DNA from: Holophaga foetida DSM 6591
GTDB lineage: Bacteria > Acidobacteriota > Holophagae > Holophagales > Holophagaceae
Direction: 5' to 3'
Length of the DNA stretch: 47,219 bases
Assembly: GCF_000242615.2 (NCBI RefSeq)
Contig: NZ_KI912268.1
Coordinates: forward strand, 3,099,371 to 3,146,589
The notes under the pieces were generated by a model. The model was not told where the DNA came from. It saw nothing but the letters and a program-made list of their open reading frames with translations, and ran no database searches. The position numbers were made by a program, and so were the translations under genes. Numbering within the stretch: the stretch's first letter is position 1; each line of letters begins with the position of its first letter. Shown here piece after piece: positions 15,495-24,138 of this stretch.

Positions 15495-16529
15495 TCAGAC
15501 GATCAGGTGCGTTTTGCGGTACGCCCCCGGGGTCATGCCATAGAATCGCTTGAACTCCTTGTGGAAGTGGCTGGCATCCGTGTAGCCGCTGCTTTCCGCG
15601 ATGGCGGCCAGAGAGAGCTCGGAGTTCTCCAGGAGCCTGGCGGCCTTGTGAATGCGGATTTCCCTGACGGACTCGCTGAAGGTCTTTCCCGTGTAGCGCT
15701 TGAGCAGGCTTGAAAGCTCCGGGGCGTTGACGTGGAAGCGGGACGCCAGATCGGTCAGGGTGACTGTCCGGAAATGGGCGTGGATATGCCGCAGGATGGG
15801 GACCAAGGCCGCACTTTCCCTGGCACTGCCTTCCTGGATGACTTCTGCGGATTCCTCGTGGTTCCTCAGCAGGAGGAGGATGAGGCGGTGGGTCAGGTTG
15901 TTCAGCATTGCCCCCCGGAGGGGACGGTCCTGTTCACACTCGAAGTAGAGCTCCAGGAAGGTCTGCTTCAGTTCCAGATCCCGCAGGGTGTGGAAGATGA
16001 CCGTCTGGTCCGCCTCGGAGCCGTAGAGGGCCCTGATCAGGAAGGTGGAGACGATGTCCTGATGGGCCAGCAGGTTGTAGAAGATGGAATCGAAGGCGCT
16101 GCAGCGGATCATGGCGTAGAGCAGAACTGTGGAATCGTCTCCCACACCGTGGGCGTGGAGCGTATCCGGGGATACCAGGCAAAGGTCTCCCTCCCGAAGG
16201 GTGGTATCCCCCAGGGCAGAGCGCATGGTGCACTGGCCCTCATAGACGTAGATCAGCTCGATGGCCCCGTGGCTGTGCCGGAATTCCGGGGTGTAGCGCA
16301 TCTGCCGCACCACCGAGACGTCAGTGGTGTCCGCCAGGGTGACGAAGCCGGGCCTGACCTGAATGTGCCCAGGGATACCGGGGTTATTGCCGATCAGGCT
16401 TTCCAGGAGATTCCGGTAGGCTAGGTCCTTTTCCTGGCGGTCAGGATCCGGGTTGAAGTGGATCTCCCTGCACAACTCCTCGAAGGTGGTGAGACGGTGC
16501 AGCTGGGTCTCGAACTCCTGGATGTCCAT
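15495..16529 (-). CDS. AraC family transcriptional regulator (paralog A)
   Basis: This 344-residue protein has an N-terminal cupin-like sensing domain (FRHSHGAIELIYVYEGQCTMRSALGDTTLREGDLCLVSPDTLHAHGVGDD, residues about 83-133), a helical linker, and a C-terminal double helix-turn-helix (VTLTDLASRFHVNAPELSSLLKRYTGKTFSESVREIRIHKAARLL and LAAIAESSGYTDASHFHKEFKRFYGMTPGAYRK). It is clearly paralogous to the next gene, from which it is separated by 30 bp. The start aligns with the paralog (MDIQEFETQ against MDIEAFEHQ). These regulators usually sense a sugar or small metabolite. The nearest metabolic gene is the GH3 glycosidase beyond the paralog. Confidence 0.92.
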   Translation of the reverse strand: MDIQEFETQLHRLTTFEELCREIHFNPDPDRQEKDLAYRNLLESLIGNNPGIPGHIQVRPGFVTLADTTDVSVVRQMRYTPEFRHSHGAIELIYVYEGQCTMRSALGDTTLREGDLCLVSPDTLHAHGVGDDSTVLLYAMIRCSAFDSIFYNLLAHQDIVSTFLIRALYGSEADQTVIFHTLRDLELKQTFLELYFECEQDRPLRGAMLNNLTHRLILLLLRNHEESAEVIQEGSARESAALVPILRHIHAHFRTVTLTDLASRFHVNAPELSSLLKRYTGKTFSESVREIRIHKAARLLENSELSLAAIAESSGYTDASHFHKEFKRFYGMTPGAYRKTHLIV

Positions 16530-16559
16530 GGTGGTGATCTCTTGGGGGGTGACACGAAA

Positions 16560-17600
16560 CTACCACGTTCCTTCGCTCTGCCGGTAGGCTGCCGGTGTGG
16601 TCCTGAAGAAGTGCCTGAATTCCTTGTTGAGGTGGCTGGTGTCGGCGTACCCGAGGTGTTCTGCGATATCGGAGATCCTGATGCGGGTGCTCTTCAGCAG
16701 GCGGGCCGCTTTGTGGATGCGAAGCTCCCGGATGAAGGTGTTGAAGGTCTTGCCGACATGGCGCTTGAAGAGATCTGAAAGGCGGGATGGCGAATAGTTG
16801 AACCGGGATGCCAGTTCCTGCAGGGTGATGGTCCGGTAGTGGGCGTGGATGTGGCTGATGACGGGCGACAGGGCGTTGCTCTCCTGGCTCCGCCCCGCCT
16901 GGACGATCTCCACATCCTTGTCGTGGTCCCGGACCAGCGTGAGGATCAGGTGGTTCAGCAGGTTGGCCATCATGGGATCGCGAAGGGGCAGGGCCTGCTC
17001 GCACTCGTAATAGAGCCGGAGAAAGGTCTTCTTCACCGCGGCATCGCTTCCCGTGTGGAACAGGATGTTCTGATCCGCTTCGGCCCCGTAGATCGCCTCC
17101 ACCAGGAAGTCGGAGGCGATGGACGACTCGGACAGCAGGCTTTGGAAGACGCCATCGAACGAGTCCTGGCGGAACATGGCGTACAGCAGAATGGCTGAAT
17201 CGTCATCTACGCCGTGGGTGTGCAAGGTGTCGGGTGAAACGATGCAGAGATCTCCCTCATTCAGGAGCGTTCCGCCGAGGCTGGACTGCAGATGGCATTG
17301 TCCGGCGTAGACGTAGAGCAGTTCGATGAAACCATGGCTGTGCCGGAACTCCGTGAGATAGCGCAGCTGTCTCACGACGGCGATATCCGCCTCATCGGAG
17401 AGGGTGACGAAGCCCGGGACTACTTTGACTCGAGTCGGGATGCCGGGGAAGTTCCCGTGGTGGGTGGTGGCATAGGCGTCCAGCATCGCCTTCAGCTCGA
17501 CCATGCCTTCGGCCCGGTTGGGGGCCTGGAAGATCTGTTTGCACCGAGCCTCGAGCGGTGAAAGCAGATGCATCTGATGCTCGAAGGCTTCGATATCCAT
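16560..17600 (-). CDS. AraC family transcriptional regulator (paralog B)
   Basis: This 346-residue paralog of the neighbouring regulator keeps the same domain order: a cupin-like N-terminal domain (FRHSHGFIELLYVYAGQCHLQSSLGG ... GDLCIVSPDTLHTHGVDDD), linker, and double helix-turn-helix (ITLQELASRFNYSPSRLSDLFKRHVGKTF and ISDIAEHLGYADTSHLNKEFRHFFRTTPAAYRQ). The frame extends to a GTG at 17639, but ATG 17600 matches the paralog's start and is preferred; neither has a strong ribosome-binding site. It reads away from an AT-rich control region toward paralog A, and divergently from the GH3 gene, so it is the natural candidate to regulate that gene. Confidence 0.92.
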   Translation of the reverse strand: MDIEAFEHQMHLLSPLEARCKQIFQAPNRAEGMVELKAMLDAYATTHHGNFPGIPTRVKVVPGFVTLSDEADIAVVRQLRYLTEFRHSHGFIELLYVYAGQCHLQSSLGGTLLNEGDLCIVSPDTLHTHGVDDDSAILLYAMFRQDSFDGVFQSLLSESSIASDFLVEAIYGAEADQNILFHTGSDAAVKKTFLRLYYECEQALPLRDPMMANLLNHLILTLVRDHDKDVEIVQAGRSQESNALSPVISHIHAHYRTITLQELASRFNYSPSRLSDLFKRHVGKTFNTFIRELRIHKAARLLKSTRIRISDIAEHLGYADTSHLNKEFRHFFRTTPAAYRQSEGTW

Positions 17601-17639
17601 TGAATGGGTGGCCTGTGTCGAATGGGAACTTTCCGGCAC

Positions 17640-18045
17640 CCAGGATCATCCATTTGTGCTGGTAATGTCTGTGATCAAACGCACTGCGTCTCGGTTGATT
17701 TGTTATTTATTTGTATTTTAAAAATATGTAGCATTTCATTGGATTATGTTCTTATTTTTATTTTTAATAAATAAAATCACCTGTTCTGAAAAAAATACAA
17801 CGGTTTGAATTGCCTCGATACATTGTTCCAGGTGTCGAGGGTCGTCTACTTTGAACCTTGTTTCCAAAGTCGATGCGCCCATATTTCATCCGGTGATCTG
17901 GTTTTCGGTTATCTGATGGATTTATCGAGATTGCTTATGCCGGTGGATGTCTGTATAAGCTGCTTTTTCTTTATAAGAGGGCGTTTGTAGTCAGAAGGTG
18001 TGGTTGGTCTATTTATGCCATTTTGGGCATTCAGCGGAGGTGTGC
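17640..18045. promoter_or_regulatory. AT-rich intergenic control region between AraC gene and GH3 gene
   Basis: This 400-bp stretch has no convincing gene. Bases about 17690-17800 are strikingly AT-rich (runs such as TTATTTATTTGTATTTTAAA) against GC-rich surroundings. It separates divergent genes and should hold the promoters of both. The base composition suits a regulatory region bound by AraC proteins or nucleoid proteins, or a transferred segment. No specific operator is defined by eye. Confidence 0.5.
17931..17959 (+). promoter_or_regulatory. Candidate sigma-70 promoter of the GH3 gene
   Basis: TTGCTT at 17931-17936 and TATAAG at 17954-17959 are separated by 17 bp. Transcription would start near 17966, about 80 nt before the original GH3 start codon at 18046. 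The -35 is a weak match, which would suit an activator-dependent promoter. Confidence 0.4.
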
Positions 18046-18069
18046 ATGCATTTGAACCCTAACGGATCT
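18046..18069 (+). pseudogene. Severed first eight codons of the GH3 lipoprotein gene
   Basis: ATG at 18046 has a perfect ribosome-binding site, GGAGG at 18036-18040, spaced 5 bp. The frame reads MHLNPNGS up to the last base of the 8-bp duplication ACGGATCT, where the IS66 element begins. Joining 18069 to 19620 continues the same frame as LFQGRRAECRLHLGLAGV and then the lipoprotein signal. This fragment is therefore the displaced 5' end of the downstream glycosidase gene. Confidence 0.85.
18062..18069. repeat. Left target-site duplication of IS66 element
   Basis: ACGGATCT here is repeated exactly at 19612-19619, flanking the element. Eight bases is the duplication length known for the IS66 family. 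Confidence 0.95.
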
Positions 18070-18081
18070 GTAGCCGTTCAG

Positions 18082-18104
18082 CCCCCTCCGCATGGAGGGG
18101 GTTT
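18082..18104 (+). terminator. Hairpin at left end of IS66 element, possible rho-independent stop
   Basis: CCCCCTCC (18082-18089) pairs with GGAGGGGG (18094-18101) across a GCAT loop and is followed by TTTCTGATT on the plus strand. It could stop transcripts entering from the GH3 promoter. The T-tract is short, so efficiency is uncertain. Confidence 0.4.
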
Positions 18105-18124
18105 CTGATTCCACGGGGACCGCA

Positions 18125-19513
18125 TCAGGCTGTGAAATCCGGTGCGGCGATTCCGACGAGGCTGGCCTTCATGGCCTGAGTCAGCCACTCCAGCAGGTCC
18201 ACGCCGCGCTTCCGGGCCGTGCCTGCCAGGGTCAGCATGCGCTCCACAAAGCGGGCGCCATGCTCGCTCTCCACCCCCAGGCTCACCTTCCGCCACAGCA
18301 CCGCCTTGCGGATCGCCCTCTCGGCTTCATTGTTGGTCGGCACCACCCCTTCATGGGTCAGGTAGGTCCAGAGTCGATCCCATTGCCGGAGCAGATCGTT
18401 GGCTGTCCCCCGTGCTTTCTTGGTGGTATCGGGGTGCTTCGCCAGGATCTCGAACCGCTCCCGCATCTCCGCCTGGATCGACTGTGTCCCCTTGGCCAGT
18501 TCCTCCCGACTGATTTCCTCTTGCTCACACTGGTGCCACAGATGGAAAGCCTTGTCGCTGGCCAGCTTCAGCATGCAGCCCTGGGTTCCCGTCTCACCCT
18601 TGCTCTCCAACATCCCCTGCACGTCACGTCGAATGTGGCTGTGGCAGAGCTGGTGCTTGGCCTTGAGGAACTTCTCGTAGGGCTTCCATCGGTCGCGCTG
18701 GATGATGCCCGGGTAGTCCTCGCCGAGGATGTCCTTGGCCTGCGCTTGGCCCCGTCCTGGCAGAAGTCGGAAGGCTTCGGCCTCCGCCGTTGCGGCGACC
18801 CAGAGCCACATCCGATCCTCTCCGCAGCGACCGAACCCCGTTTCATCGGCGTGCACCACTGGGGAGGCCTTCACCTCTTCGTGGATCGCTCTGGCAGTCG
18901 GGGCCACAGCCTCGCTCACCGACTTGCAGCAGGCCGCCACGGAACCCAGGGACATCCGCACGCCAAAGACGGATCGGTGCATCACCATGATCTCCCGCTT
19001 GGTCAGCCGGAAGCGCCCCGAGAGCACCCCGGTGAGCGCCTGGAGACGGGGGCCGAAAGCACCCTTTGGGGTCCCCACCGGCGCAGCCGCGCGGGTGACA
19101 TGCCCGCACCGGGGGCAAGCTTTGGACCACTGCCTCAGCTCCGTGATGAAGGCCCGGAACGCTGGCGACTCGCAGAACTGCCGGATGATGGCATCCCGCC
19201 GGGGGGCCTGCTCCAGGGATTCCCCGCAACGCTCGCAGGCCTCGGGATCGGCGTCCTTCACCTCATCCACCTCCTCGGGCGGAACCTGCTCCCGGGTCTT
19301 TCCGGCGTGACCCGGCTGACCGCCGCGCTTCCGTCCACTCGGATCTACCGGTGGCTTGCGCTTCCTACCCATGTCCGAACTGGGGGGCTTGGAGCTGTTG
19401 CCGGAGTTCTGGGTGATGCGCGCCTCCAGATCCGCCACGCGCCCCAAAAGCTGTTCCACCATTGCCTTTAGGGCCTGGTTTTCAGAGATCAGCTGACGCT
19501 CGTTCTCGCTCAT
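18125..19513 (-). CDS. IS66 family transposase
   Basis: This 462-residue transposase has an N-terminal leucine-zipper-like helix (NERQLISENQALKAMVEQLLGRVADLEARI), a Ser/Lys/Arg-rich segment with KPPSSD and RKRGGQPGH, a zinc-binding region (CERCGES and CPRCGH), and the catalytic DDE core (VVHADETG, IIQRDRWKPYEKF, NNEAERAIRKAVLWRK). The C-terminus (FVERMLTLAGTARKRGVDLLEWLTQAM) is the IS66 tail. The gene is intact with no stop or frameshift, so the element may still be active. It is transcribed toward the AraC genes, opposite to the GH3 gene it interrupts. Confidence 0.95.
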   Translation of the reverse strand: MSENERQLISENQALKAMVEQLLGRVADLEARITQNSGNSSKPPSSDMGRKRKPPVDPSGRKRGGQPGHAGKTREQVPPEEVDEVKDADPEACERCGESLEQAPRRDAIIRQFCESPAFRAFITELRQWSKACPRCGHVTRAAAPVGTPKGAFGPRLQALTGVLSGRFRLTKREIMVMHRSVFGVRMSLGSVAACCKSVSEAVAPTARAIHEEVKASPVVHADETGFGRCGEDRMWLWVAATAEAEAFRLLPGRGQAQAKDILGEDYPGIIQRDRWKPYEKFLKAKHQLCHSHIRRDVQGMLESKGETGTQGCMLKLASDKAFHLWHQCEQEEISREELAKGTQSIQAEMRERFEILAKHPDTTKKARGTANDLLRQWDRLWTYLTHEGVVPTNNEAERAIRKAVLWRKVSLGVESEHGARFVERMLTLAGTARKRGVDLLEWLTQAMKASLVGIAAPDFTA

Positions 19514-19611
19514 TCCATGAGCATGGCCACCCTGAACGAAAAGTACAACCTAATGGCTCATATGGACTGAATTTGTAAGCGTCCATCCCCCTGCGGGGGC
19601 TGAACGCTTAC

Positions 19612-19619
19612 ACGGATCT
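19612..19619. repeat. Right target-site duplication of IS66 element
   Basis: ACGGATCT, identical to 18062-18069. It keeps the reading frame of the interrupted GH3 gene (GGA TCT codons on both sides). Confidence 0.95.
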
Positions 19620-19655
19620 TTATTCCAGGGCCGACGGGCCGAGTGCCGCCTGCAC

Positions 19656-22457
19656 TTGGGGCTTGCGGGTGTCCTCTGCGGGACAGTTCTTCTGCTTACA
19701 GGCTGTGGTGGCGGTAGCGGATCCGCCGGAAGCGTGACGCCTCCCACAACTACGGTGTGCACCCCTGCGGATGGGGAAACTCAACCCTGGTTGAATCCTG
19801 CCTATACCCCTGCCTGCAGAGCGCAGTTCCTGTTGGATTCGTTCACGTCTGTTGAAGATAAGGTGGCTCTGGCTCTGGCTCTGAGCACGGACGGGGGTGA
19901 TACCTCGGACGAGGGGCTTGCCGCCAAGGAATTGCTGGCCACCTATGGCCTTGAGGCATACAAGCGCAAAGACGGCCCGGCAGGCGTAGCGGACGGCAGT
20001 GGCAATGGCACGGCCTTCCCCTCCCCTGTGACCGTGGCCGCAAGCTTCGATACGACCCTTGCTGGCTCCTATGGGGCCGCCATCGGTCAGGAATTCCACG
20101 ACCTTGGTTATGGCTTCGCATACGGTCCGGCCATGGACGTCCTCCGCACCTGGCACTTCGGCCGGGCGGGGGAGGGCTATGGCGAGGATCCCTTCCTGGC
20201 GGCCAGCATCGCCCGTCCCGTCGTGGATGGGATGCAGTCGCAGCACGTAGTGGCCGTGCCCAAGCACTTTGCCGCCTACACCCAGGAAGCCGGGCGGACG
20301 GGAGAGGACAACAAGCCCTCGTTCACCAGCACCTACGCCTACACGGGCAATGATGTGATCGTGTCCACCCGGGCGCTTCACGAGATCTACTTTCCTGCCT
20401 TCAAATCGGCGCTCCAGAACGGCGGCGGTGGCGGTGTCATGACCAGCTTCCCGAAGATCAACGGGGAGTGGGCCGCGGAAAACCCCTATACCCTGGGCGT
20501 TCTCAAAAACGATTGGGGCTTTGACGGCTTTGCCATACCCGACTACCCCGCCTATTTCCATCCTGTCCAATGCCTCGCAGCAGGTCTGGATGCCAAGATC
20601 AGTGCCGCTTTCCCGGTGGCGACCCAGGACACCCTGGTGCAGGCCCTTTACGAGGGTGTTGTCTCTGAAGAGCGGGTGAATGACATGATCCGTCGTCAGC
20701 TCATGCCCATCTGGCGGGTGGGGCTGGATGTGAATCCACCCACCACCAACGGGGTCGCAAACCATCAGGCGGTGGCAGTCGACGCCATCACCAAGGGGGC
20801 TGTGCTCCTGAAGAACAGCGGCGTACTGCCCCTCGTAACGAGCCAGAGCGTGGCTGTCATCGGCTCCATGGCTGGGGATGATGCCAACACGGCCACCATG
20901 CAGGCCAGGGTGAATGCCAATCTCTACGGTGCAGCCTACGTCAGGCCCGTCAATCTGGTGACCCCCTACTCGGCCATCAATGCCAAGGCCGCCAGTGCGG
21001 CATTCACCCAAGGCACCTTGGGCGTCGGGGCTCTTTCGACCCCCTTCGAAGTTGTAAGTCACTCGTGGACCCCGGCGGGTGTCCTGATGGTGGACCAAGA
21101 CACTGGGCTGACCTTCGACAGTTCTCTCAAGCTCACAACGGACAGCGACGGAACGACGCCCGGTGTCACGGCCACCTATTACAACAGCCCTGACCTCTCC
21201 GGGAGCGTCCTCGGAACCCAGACGGAATACGCTCTAAGCTTCTCGGACAACTCCGGGATCGGGATTCCCCTCCCATACTCCGGCCTGGCGGGCGACCACC
21301 AGTGGTCCGTGGACTGGAGCGGCTATCTGACGCCCCAGGCTACGGGAACCTACCGCTTCTCCCTCTGCAACTCAGGCATCGTCGAGGTGTACATCGACGG
21401 GAAGATGGTGGGGAGCAGCCGTGCCGACTTCGGTTCGGTCGATTCTTTCGCAGCGGATCTGACCGAGGGAACTCCGGTCCGGATCGAGGTCAAGTACAGC
21501 CCCAGGCAGGCCCTGGACATGGGCCTAGTCCTGCCGGAAATGGCGGTCGGTCTCGGAACGAAACTGGGCACCTACCTCTCTATGGGCTTTGCCGCTCCTG
21601 GCACGGCCTTCGCAGATGCGGTCTCCGCCGCAGCTGCCAATGAGGTGGCCGTGGTTTTCGTGGGCAACCGTGAAAGCGAGGGTTCGGACCGGAACTACCT
21701 GGGCCTGCGTGGCGATCAGAATGCCCTGGTGACCGCTGTGGCCAAGGCCAACCCCAATACTGTGGTGGTTATCACCAGCGGTGGACCAGTGGCCATGCCC
21801 TGGATCAACGAGGTGGCGGCGGTGGTTCAGATGTGGTTCCCGGGAGAACATTTCGGCACCGGCGCGGCACAGCTGCTTTACGGGGACGTCAATCCCTCCG
21901 GCAAGCTCCCCATGACCTTCCCCAGGGACGCCACCCAGGGGCCCGGCACTACCCGGGCGACCTACCCCGGGCTGAATGCTGACGGCACCACCGGCACCTT
22001 CGGACGACTTGATAAGGTCAGCTACAGCGAGGAGCTCCTGGTGGGCTACCGCTGGTATGACGCCATGGAGCAGGCCCCCCTATTCCCCTTCGGGCATGGT
22101 CTCTCCTATACGACCTTTGCCTACAGCGGCGTCAGCGCCAAACGGAACAGCAATGGCAGCGTGACGGTGAACGCTACGATCCGGAACAGTGGGAGCTTGG
22201 CTGGTGCCGAAGTGGCCCAGGTCTACATCGGCTTCCCCAGCACCGCTGGTGAGCCACCCAAGGTGCTCAAGGGCTTCCAGAAGGTGACCCTGGGGGCCGG
22301 TGCCAGCAGCACCGTGTCCATCTGCATCCCGGCCGAACAGTTGAAGGTCTTCAGCGAGACCAGTGATGCCTGGACCACCGTGAAGGGTGCCTACAGCGTC
22401 TATGTCGGCTCCTCTTCCCGGGATATCCGCGGAACCGCAAGCTTCACGATTGACTAG
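19656..22457 (+). CDS. GH3 family beta-glycosidase lipoprotein with PA14 insert, 5' end removed by IS66
   Basis: The remaining frame encodes 933 residues from a possible TTG start, with an intact lipoprotein signal (GVLCGTVLLLTGC). GH3 enzymes cleave beta-linked sugars from oligosaccharides or glycosides. The N-terminal barrel (about 60-370) has DGPAG, KHF and the nucleophile Asp in GFDGFAIPDYPAY (D296). The second domain is interrupted at about 500-615 by a PA14 carbohydrate-binding domain (ATYYNSPDLSGS ... YRFSLCNSGIVEVYIDG) and resumes with the probable acid/base in ESEGSDR (672-678). A fibronectin-III-like domain ends the protein. The original gene began at 18046 and encoded about 953 residues. 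IS66 now separates this part from its promoter, ribosome-binding site and ATG, so expression is doubtful. No internal stop has accumulated, implying a recent event. Confidence 0.88.
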   Translation: MGLAGVLCGTVLLLTGCGGGSGSAGSVTPPTTTVCTPADGETQPWLNPAYTPACRAQFLLDSFTSVEDKVALALALSTDGGDTSDEGLAAKELLATYGLEAYKRKDGPAGVADGSGNGTAFPSPVTVAASFDTTLAGSYGAAIGQEFHDLGYGFAYGPAMDVLRTWHFGRAGEGYGEDPFLAASIARPVVDGMQSQHVVAVPKHFAAYTQEAGRTGEDNKPSFTSTYAYTGNDVIVSTRALHEIYFPAFKSALQNGGGGGVMTSFPKINGEWAAENPYTLGVLKNDWGFDGFAIPDYPAYFHPVQCLAAGLDAKISAAFPVATQDTLVQALYEGVVSEERVNDMIRRQLMPIWRVGLDVNPPTTNGVANHQAVAVDAITKGAVLLKNSGVLPLVTSQSVAVIGSMAGDDANTATMQARVNANLYGAAYVRPVNLVTPYSAINAKAASAAFTQGTLGVGALSTPFEVVSHSWTPAGVLMVDQDTGLTFDSSLKLTTDSDGTTPGVTATYYNSPDLSGSVLGTQTEYALSFSDNSGIGIPLPYSGLAGDHQWSVDWSGYLTPQATGTYRFSLCNSGIVEVYIDGKMVGSSRADFGSVDSFAADLTEGTPVRIEVKYSPRQALDMGLVLPEMAVGLGTKLGTYLSMGFAAPGTAFADAVSAAAANEVAVVFVGNRESEGSDRNYLGLRGDQNALVTAVAKANPNTVVVITSGGPVAMPWINEVAAVVQMWFPGEHFGTGAAQLLYGDVNPSGKLPMTFPRDATQGPGTTRATYPGLNADGTTGTFGRLDKVSYSEELLVGYRWYDAMEQAPLFPFGHGLSYTTFAYSGVSAKRNSNGSVTVNATIRNSGSLAGAEVAQVYIGFPSTAGEPPKVLKGFQKVTLGAGASSTVSICIPAEQLKVFSETSDAWTTVKGAYSVYVGSSSRDIRGTASFTID

Positions 22458-22552
22458 TCTGGACTTGGAGTCTGCCTGGGCCCTCGGAGCCTTGCTCCGG
22501 GGGCCCATGTTATCCTTGATGCTTTGCAGACCAAGGAAAACCGGGGCCCTCT

Positions 22553-22966
22553 ATGATGACCGATCCCATTGATTCGCAGGCCGAAACTCCCGAGGACGAG
22601 GCTCCAAAGCCAAAGAAGTCCGGGGTTCTGGTCCAGAAGCACAAGCCCGCTCCCGTGAGCGACATCCGGGAGAAGATTTGCGCGACCTGCGGCAAGCCCT
22701 TCCAGCTGGCGGCTGATCAGAAGTACTACGACTGTCCCGCCTGCTACCGGAAGAATCACCCTGTCCAGAAGCCCCAACGCAAGACCGGCACCCAGATCCT
22801 GATCCAGATCCAGTGCACTGCTTGTGGGGCCACGGATGTCCTGGACTACATGCCTCCTGATCCCAAGCAGGCCCTCTGTCGAAGCTGTTTTGCCGAGCAG
22901 AAGAAGCTTGAGCCGAAGCCAAAGCCGAGACCAAAGCCCCACGTCCCCTTCAAACGCTCGCGCTAG
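22553..22966 (+). CDS. Double zinc-ribbon protein, unknown function
   Basis: This 137-residue cytoplasmic protein has a charged, Lys/Pro-rich start (DEAPKPKKSGVLVQKHKPAP). Two CxxC-pair zinc ribbons follow: CATCGKPF with CPACYRK (about 44-66), then CTACGATDVLDYMPPDPKQALCRSCFAEQ (about 87-115). The Lys/Pro tail (KPKPRPKPHVPFKRSR) is suited to binding nucleic acid. The first ribbon resembles the CxxC-x-CxxC domains found in small bacterial regulators. It precedes the next gene by 11 bp and is probably in an operon with it. The start could be either of two adjacent ATGs (22553 or 22556). Confidence 0.65.
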   Translation: MMTDPIDSQAETPEDEAPKPKKSGVLVQKHKPAPVSDIREKICATCGKPFQLAADQKYYDCPACYRKNHPVQKPQRKTGTQILIQIQCTACGATDVLDYMPPDPKQALCRSCFAEQKKLEPKPKPRPKPHVPFKRSR

Positions 22967-22977
22967 GAGTACCAGAG

Positions 22978-24084
22978 ATGCGTCTTGCCTCCACCTTGTC
23001 CCTCATTCTGGTTTGTGGCGCTGCCTTCGCCCAGGGCCCCCGTCCCAAGGCTGTGCCAAGCGCGGACGCCCAGGCGGCCCGGCAGGCTTTCCAGCAGGTG
23101 CTGGATTCGGTGGACGGGGCCTGGTTCGGCAAGGCCTATCAGGATTGCAATGCCGTGGATATCCGTGGGCGCATGGACCTGACCCTTTCCGCCGCTGCCA
23201 TCAACGCCAAGGCCAGTCAGGTCTCCCAGGGCCAGCTCAGGGGCATCGCCTCCAAGGGCGGCAAGGCCGCCCTCCAGCTTCAAGGGACCTACTTCGCCAA
23301 TGGTGATTTCCGCACGGAGACGGCCGGGGACTTCGGGCATATGGTCTACACCCGGGTGGGCAGGCGGGGCTTCATCTACAGCAAGGAGCAGAACGCATAC
23401 ACCACGGCCGTGGACCTTCCCACCGGCGACGCGCCCCTTTCCTACATGGGCTGGTTCCGCTCCGTGATCCTGGACATCAAGGCGGCCTACGTTGACGCCT
23501 CGACCTTCAAGCCCAGTCTGGGCAAGGAGGAGAATCTGAACGGCCGCACCCTTCAGACCGCAGTCTTCTTCGCCCCCTCCGGAGCCTATGACCCCGCCAA
23601 GCGGGAACAGAACCTCAAGGAGACCTTCGGGTTCTGGAAGCGGGGACGGATGGAGATCGCCTACGACAAGGCCACGCACCTCCCCTACCGGATGAGCTTC
23701 TCCAACGAGGGCCAGGGCGTTCACACGACCATGACCTTCAACTACCAGGGGAATGGCAAGCTTGCGTCCGTCGCCATCGCCAACCGCAGCAAAGGTATGG
23801 AGGGCCCGGGTCACCTCCAGGTGGCCTACGGCGGGGATGGTCTCATGAACCACATCGCCGGGGAATTGAGCGGGAAGAGCGTTAAGTGGAACTTCGACCT
23901 GGGCCTGAGCTGGGCCAAAGGGCGGAAATCCTCCTCCATCCACAGCGCTCCCCCGGCCGGGGCCAACAAGAAGGGCGGAGATGAATTCCAGACTGCGCTG
24001 TTGGTGGGGGTGGCTTCCCAGGTCTTCGACCTCCAACGCAATGGCCTGAATCTCATGGCTCCCAAGATTTCTGCGAGCAAATAG
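22978..24084 (+). CDS. Secreted protein of unknown function
   Basis: The 368-residue precursor has a signal peptide (MRLASTLSLILVCGAAFAQ). The mature protein has alternating strands reminiscent of LolA-like or outer-membrane lipoprotein-sorting folds (MDLTLSAAA, ALQLQGTYFANGDFRTET, MEIAYDKATHLPYRMSF, GVHTTMTFNYQGNGK), which would suit binding of a hydrophobic ligand in the periplasm. That is only a structural impression and I do not recognise the family. AGGAG at 22965-22969 precedes the ATG by 8 bp. A strong terminator follows. Confidence 0.6.
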   Translation: MRLASTLSLILVCGAAFAQGPRPKAVPSADAQAARQAFQQVLDSVDGAWFGKAYQDCNAVDIRGRMDLTLSAAAINAKASQVSQGQLRGIASKGGKAALQLQGTYFANGDFRTETAGDFGHMVYTRVGRRGFIYSKEQNAYTTAVDLPTGDAPLSYMGWFRSVILDIKAAYVDASTFKPSLGKEENLNGRTLQTAVFFAPSGAYDPAKREQNLKETFGFWKRGRMEIAYDKATHLPYRMSFSNEGQGVHTTMTFNYQGNGKLASVAIANRSKGMEGPGHLQVAYGGDGLMNHIAGELSGKSVKWNFDLGLSWAKGRKSSSIHSAPPAGANKKGGDEFQTALLVGVASQVFDLQRNGLNLMAPKISASK

Positions 24085-24100
24085 GCCTGCGGTATCATCC

Positions 24101-24138
24101 AAGGGGAGGAGCATGACCTTGCTCCTCCCTTTGTTTTT
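24101..24138 (+). terminator. Intrinsic terminator after the secreted-protein gene
   Basis: A stem of 10 perfect pairs, extendable to 13 (24101-24113 with 24120-24132, 6-nt loop), is followed by TTTGTTTTT. It lies 17 bp after the stop and 22 bp before queD. Confidence 0.88.

Larger units (their letters stand above)
18070..19611 (-). mobile_element. Complete IS66-family insertion sequence, 1542 bp
   Basis: The element starts GTAGCCGTTCAGCCCC (18070-18085) and its other end on the opposite strand is GTAAGCGTTCAGCCCC (19596-19611), matching at 14 of 16 bases. Each terminus also folds into a short hairpin (18082-18101 and 19587-19599). An 8-bp direct repeat flanks it. It carries one transposase gene, so it is of the single-gene IS66 type without tnpA and tnpB accessory genes. 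A truncated second copy identical over 134 bp lies at 46574-46707, so the element has moved more than once in this genome. Confidence 0.95.

Noticed and set aside
17805..17990. 61-codon open frame in the AT-rich control region
   Set aside because: No ribosome-binding site and no family resemblance; the region contains the promoter and leader of the GH3 gene.
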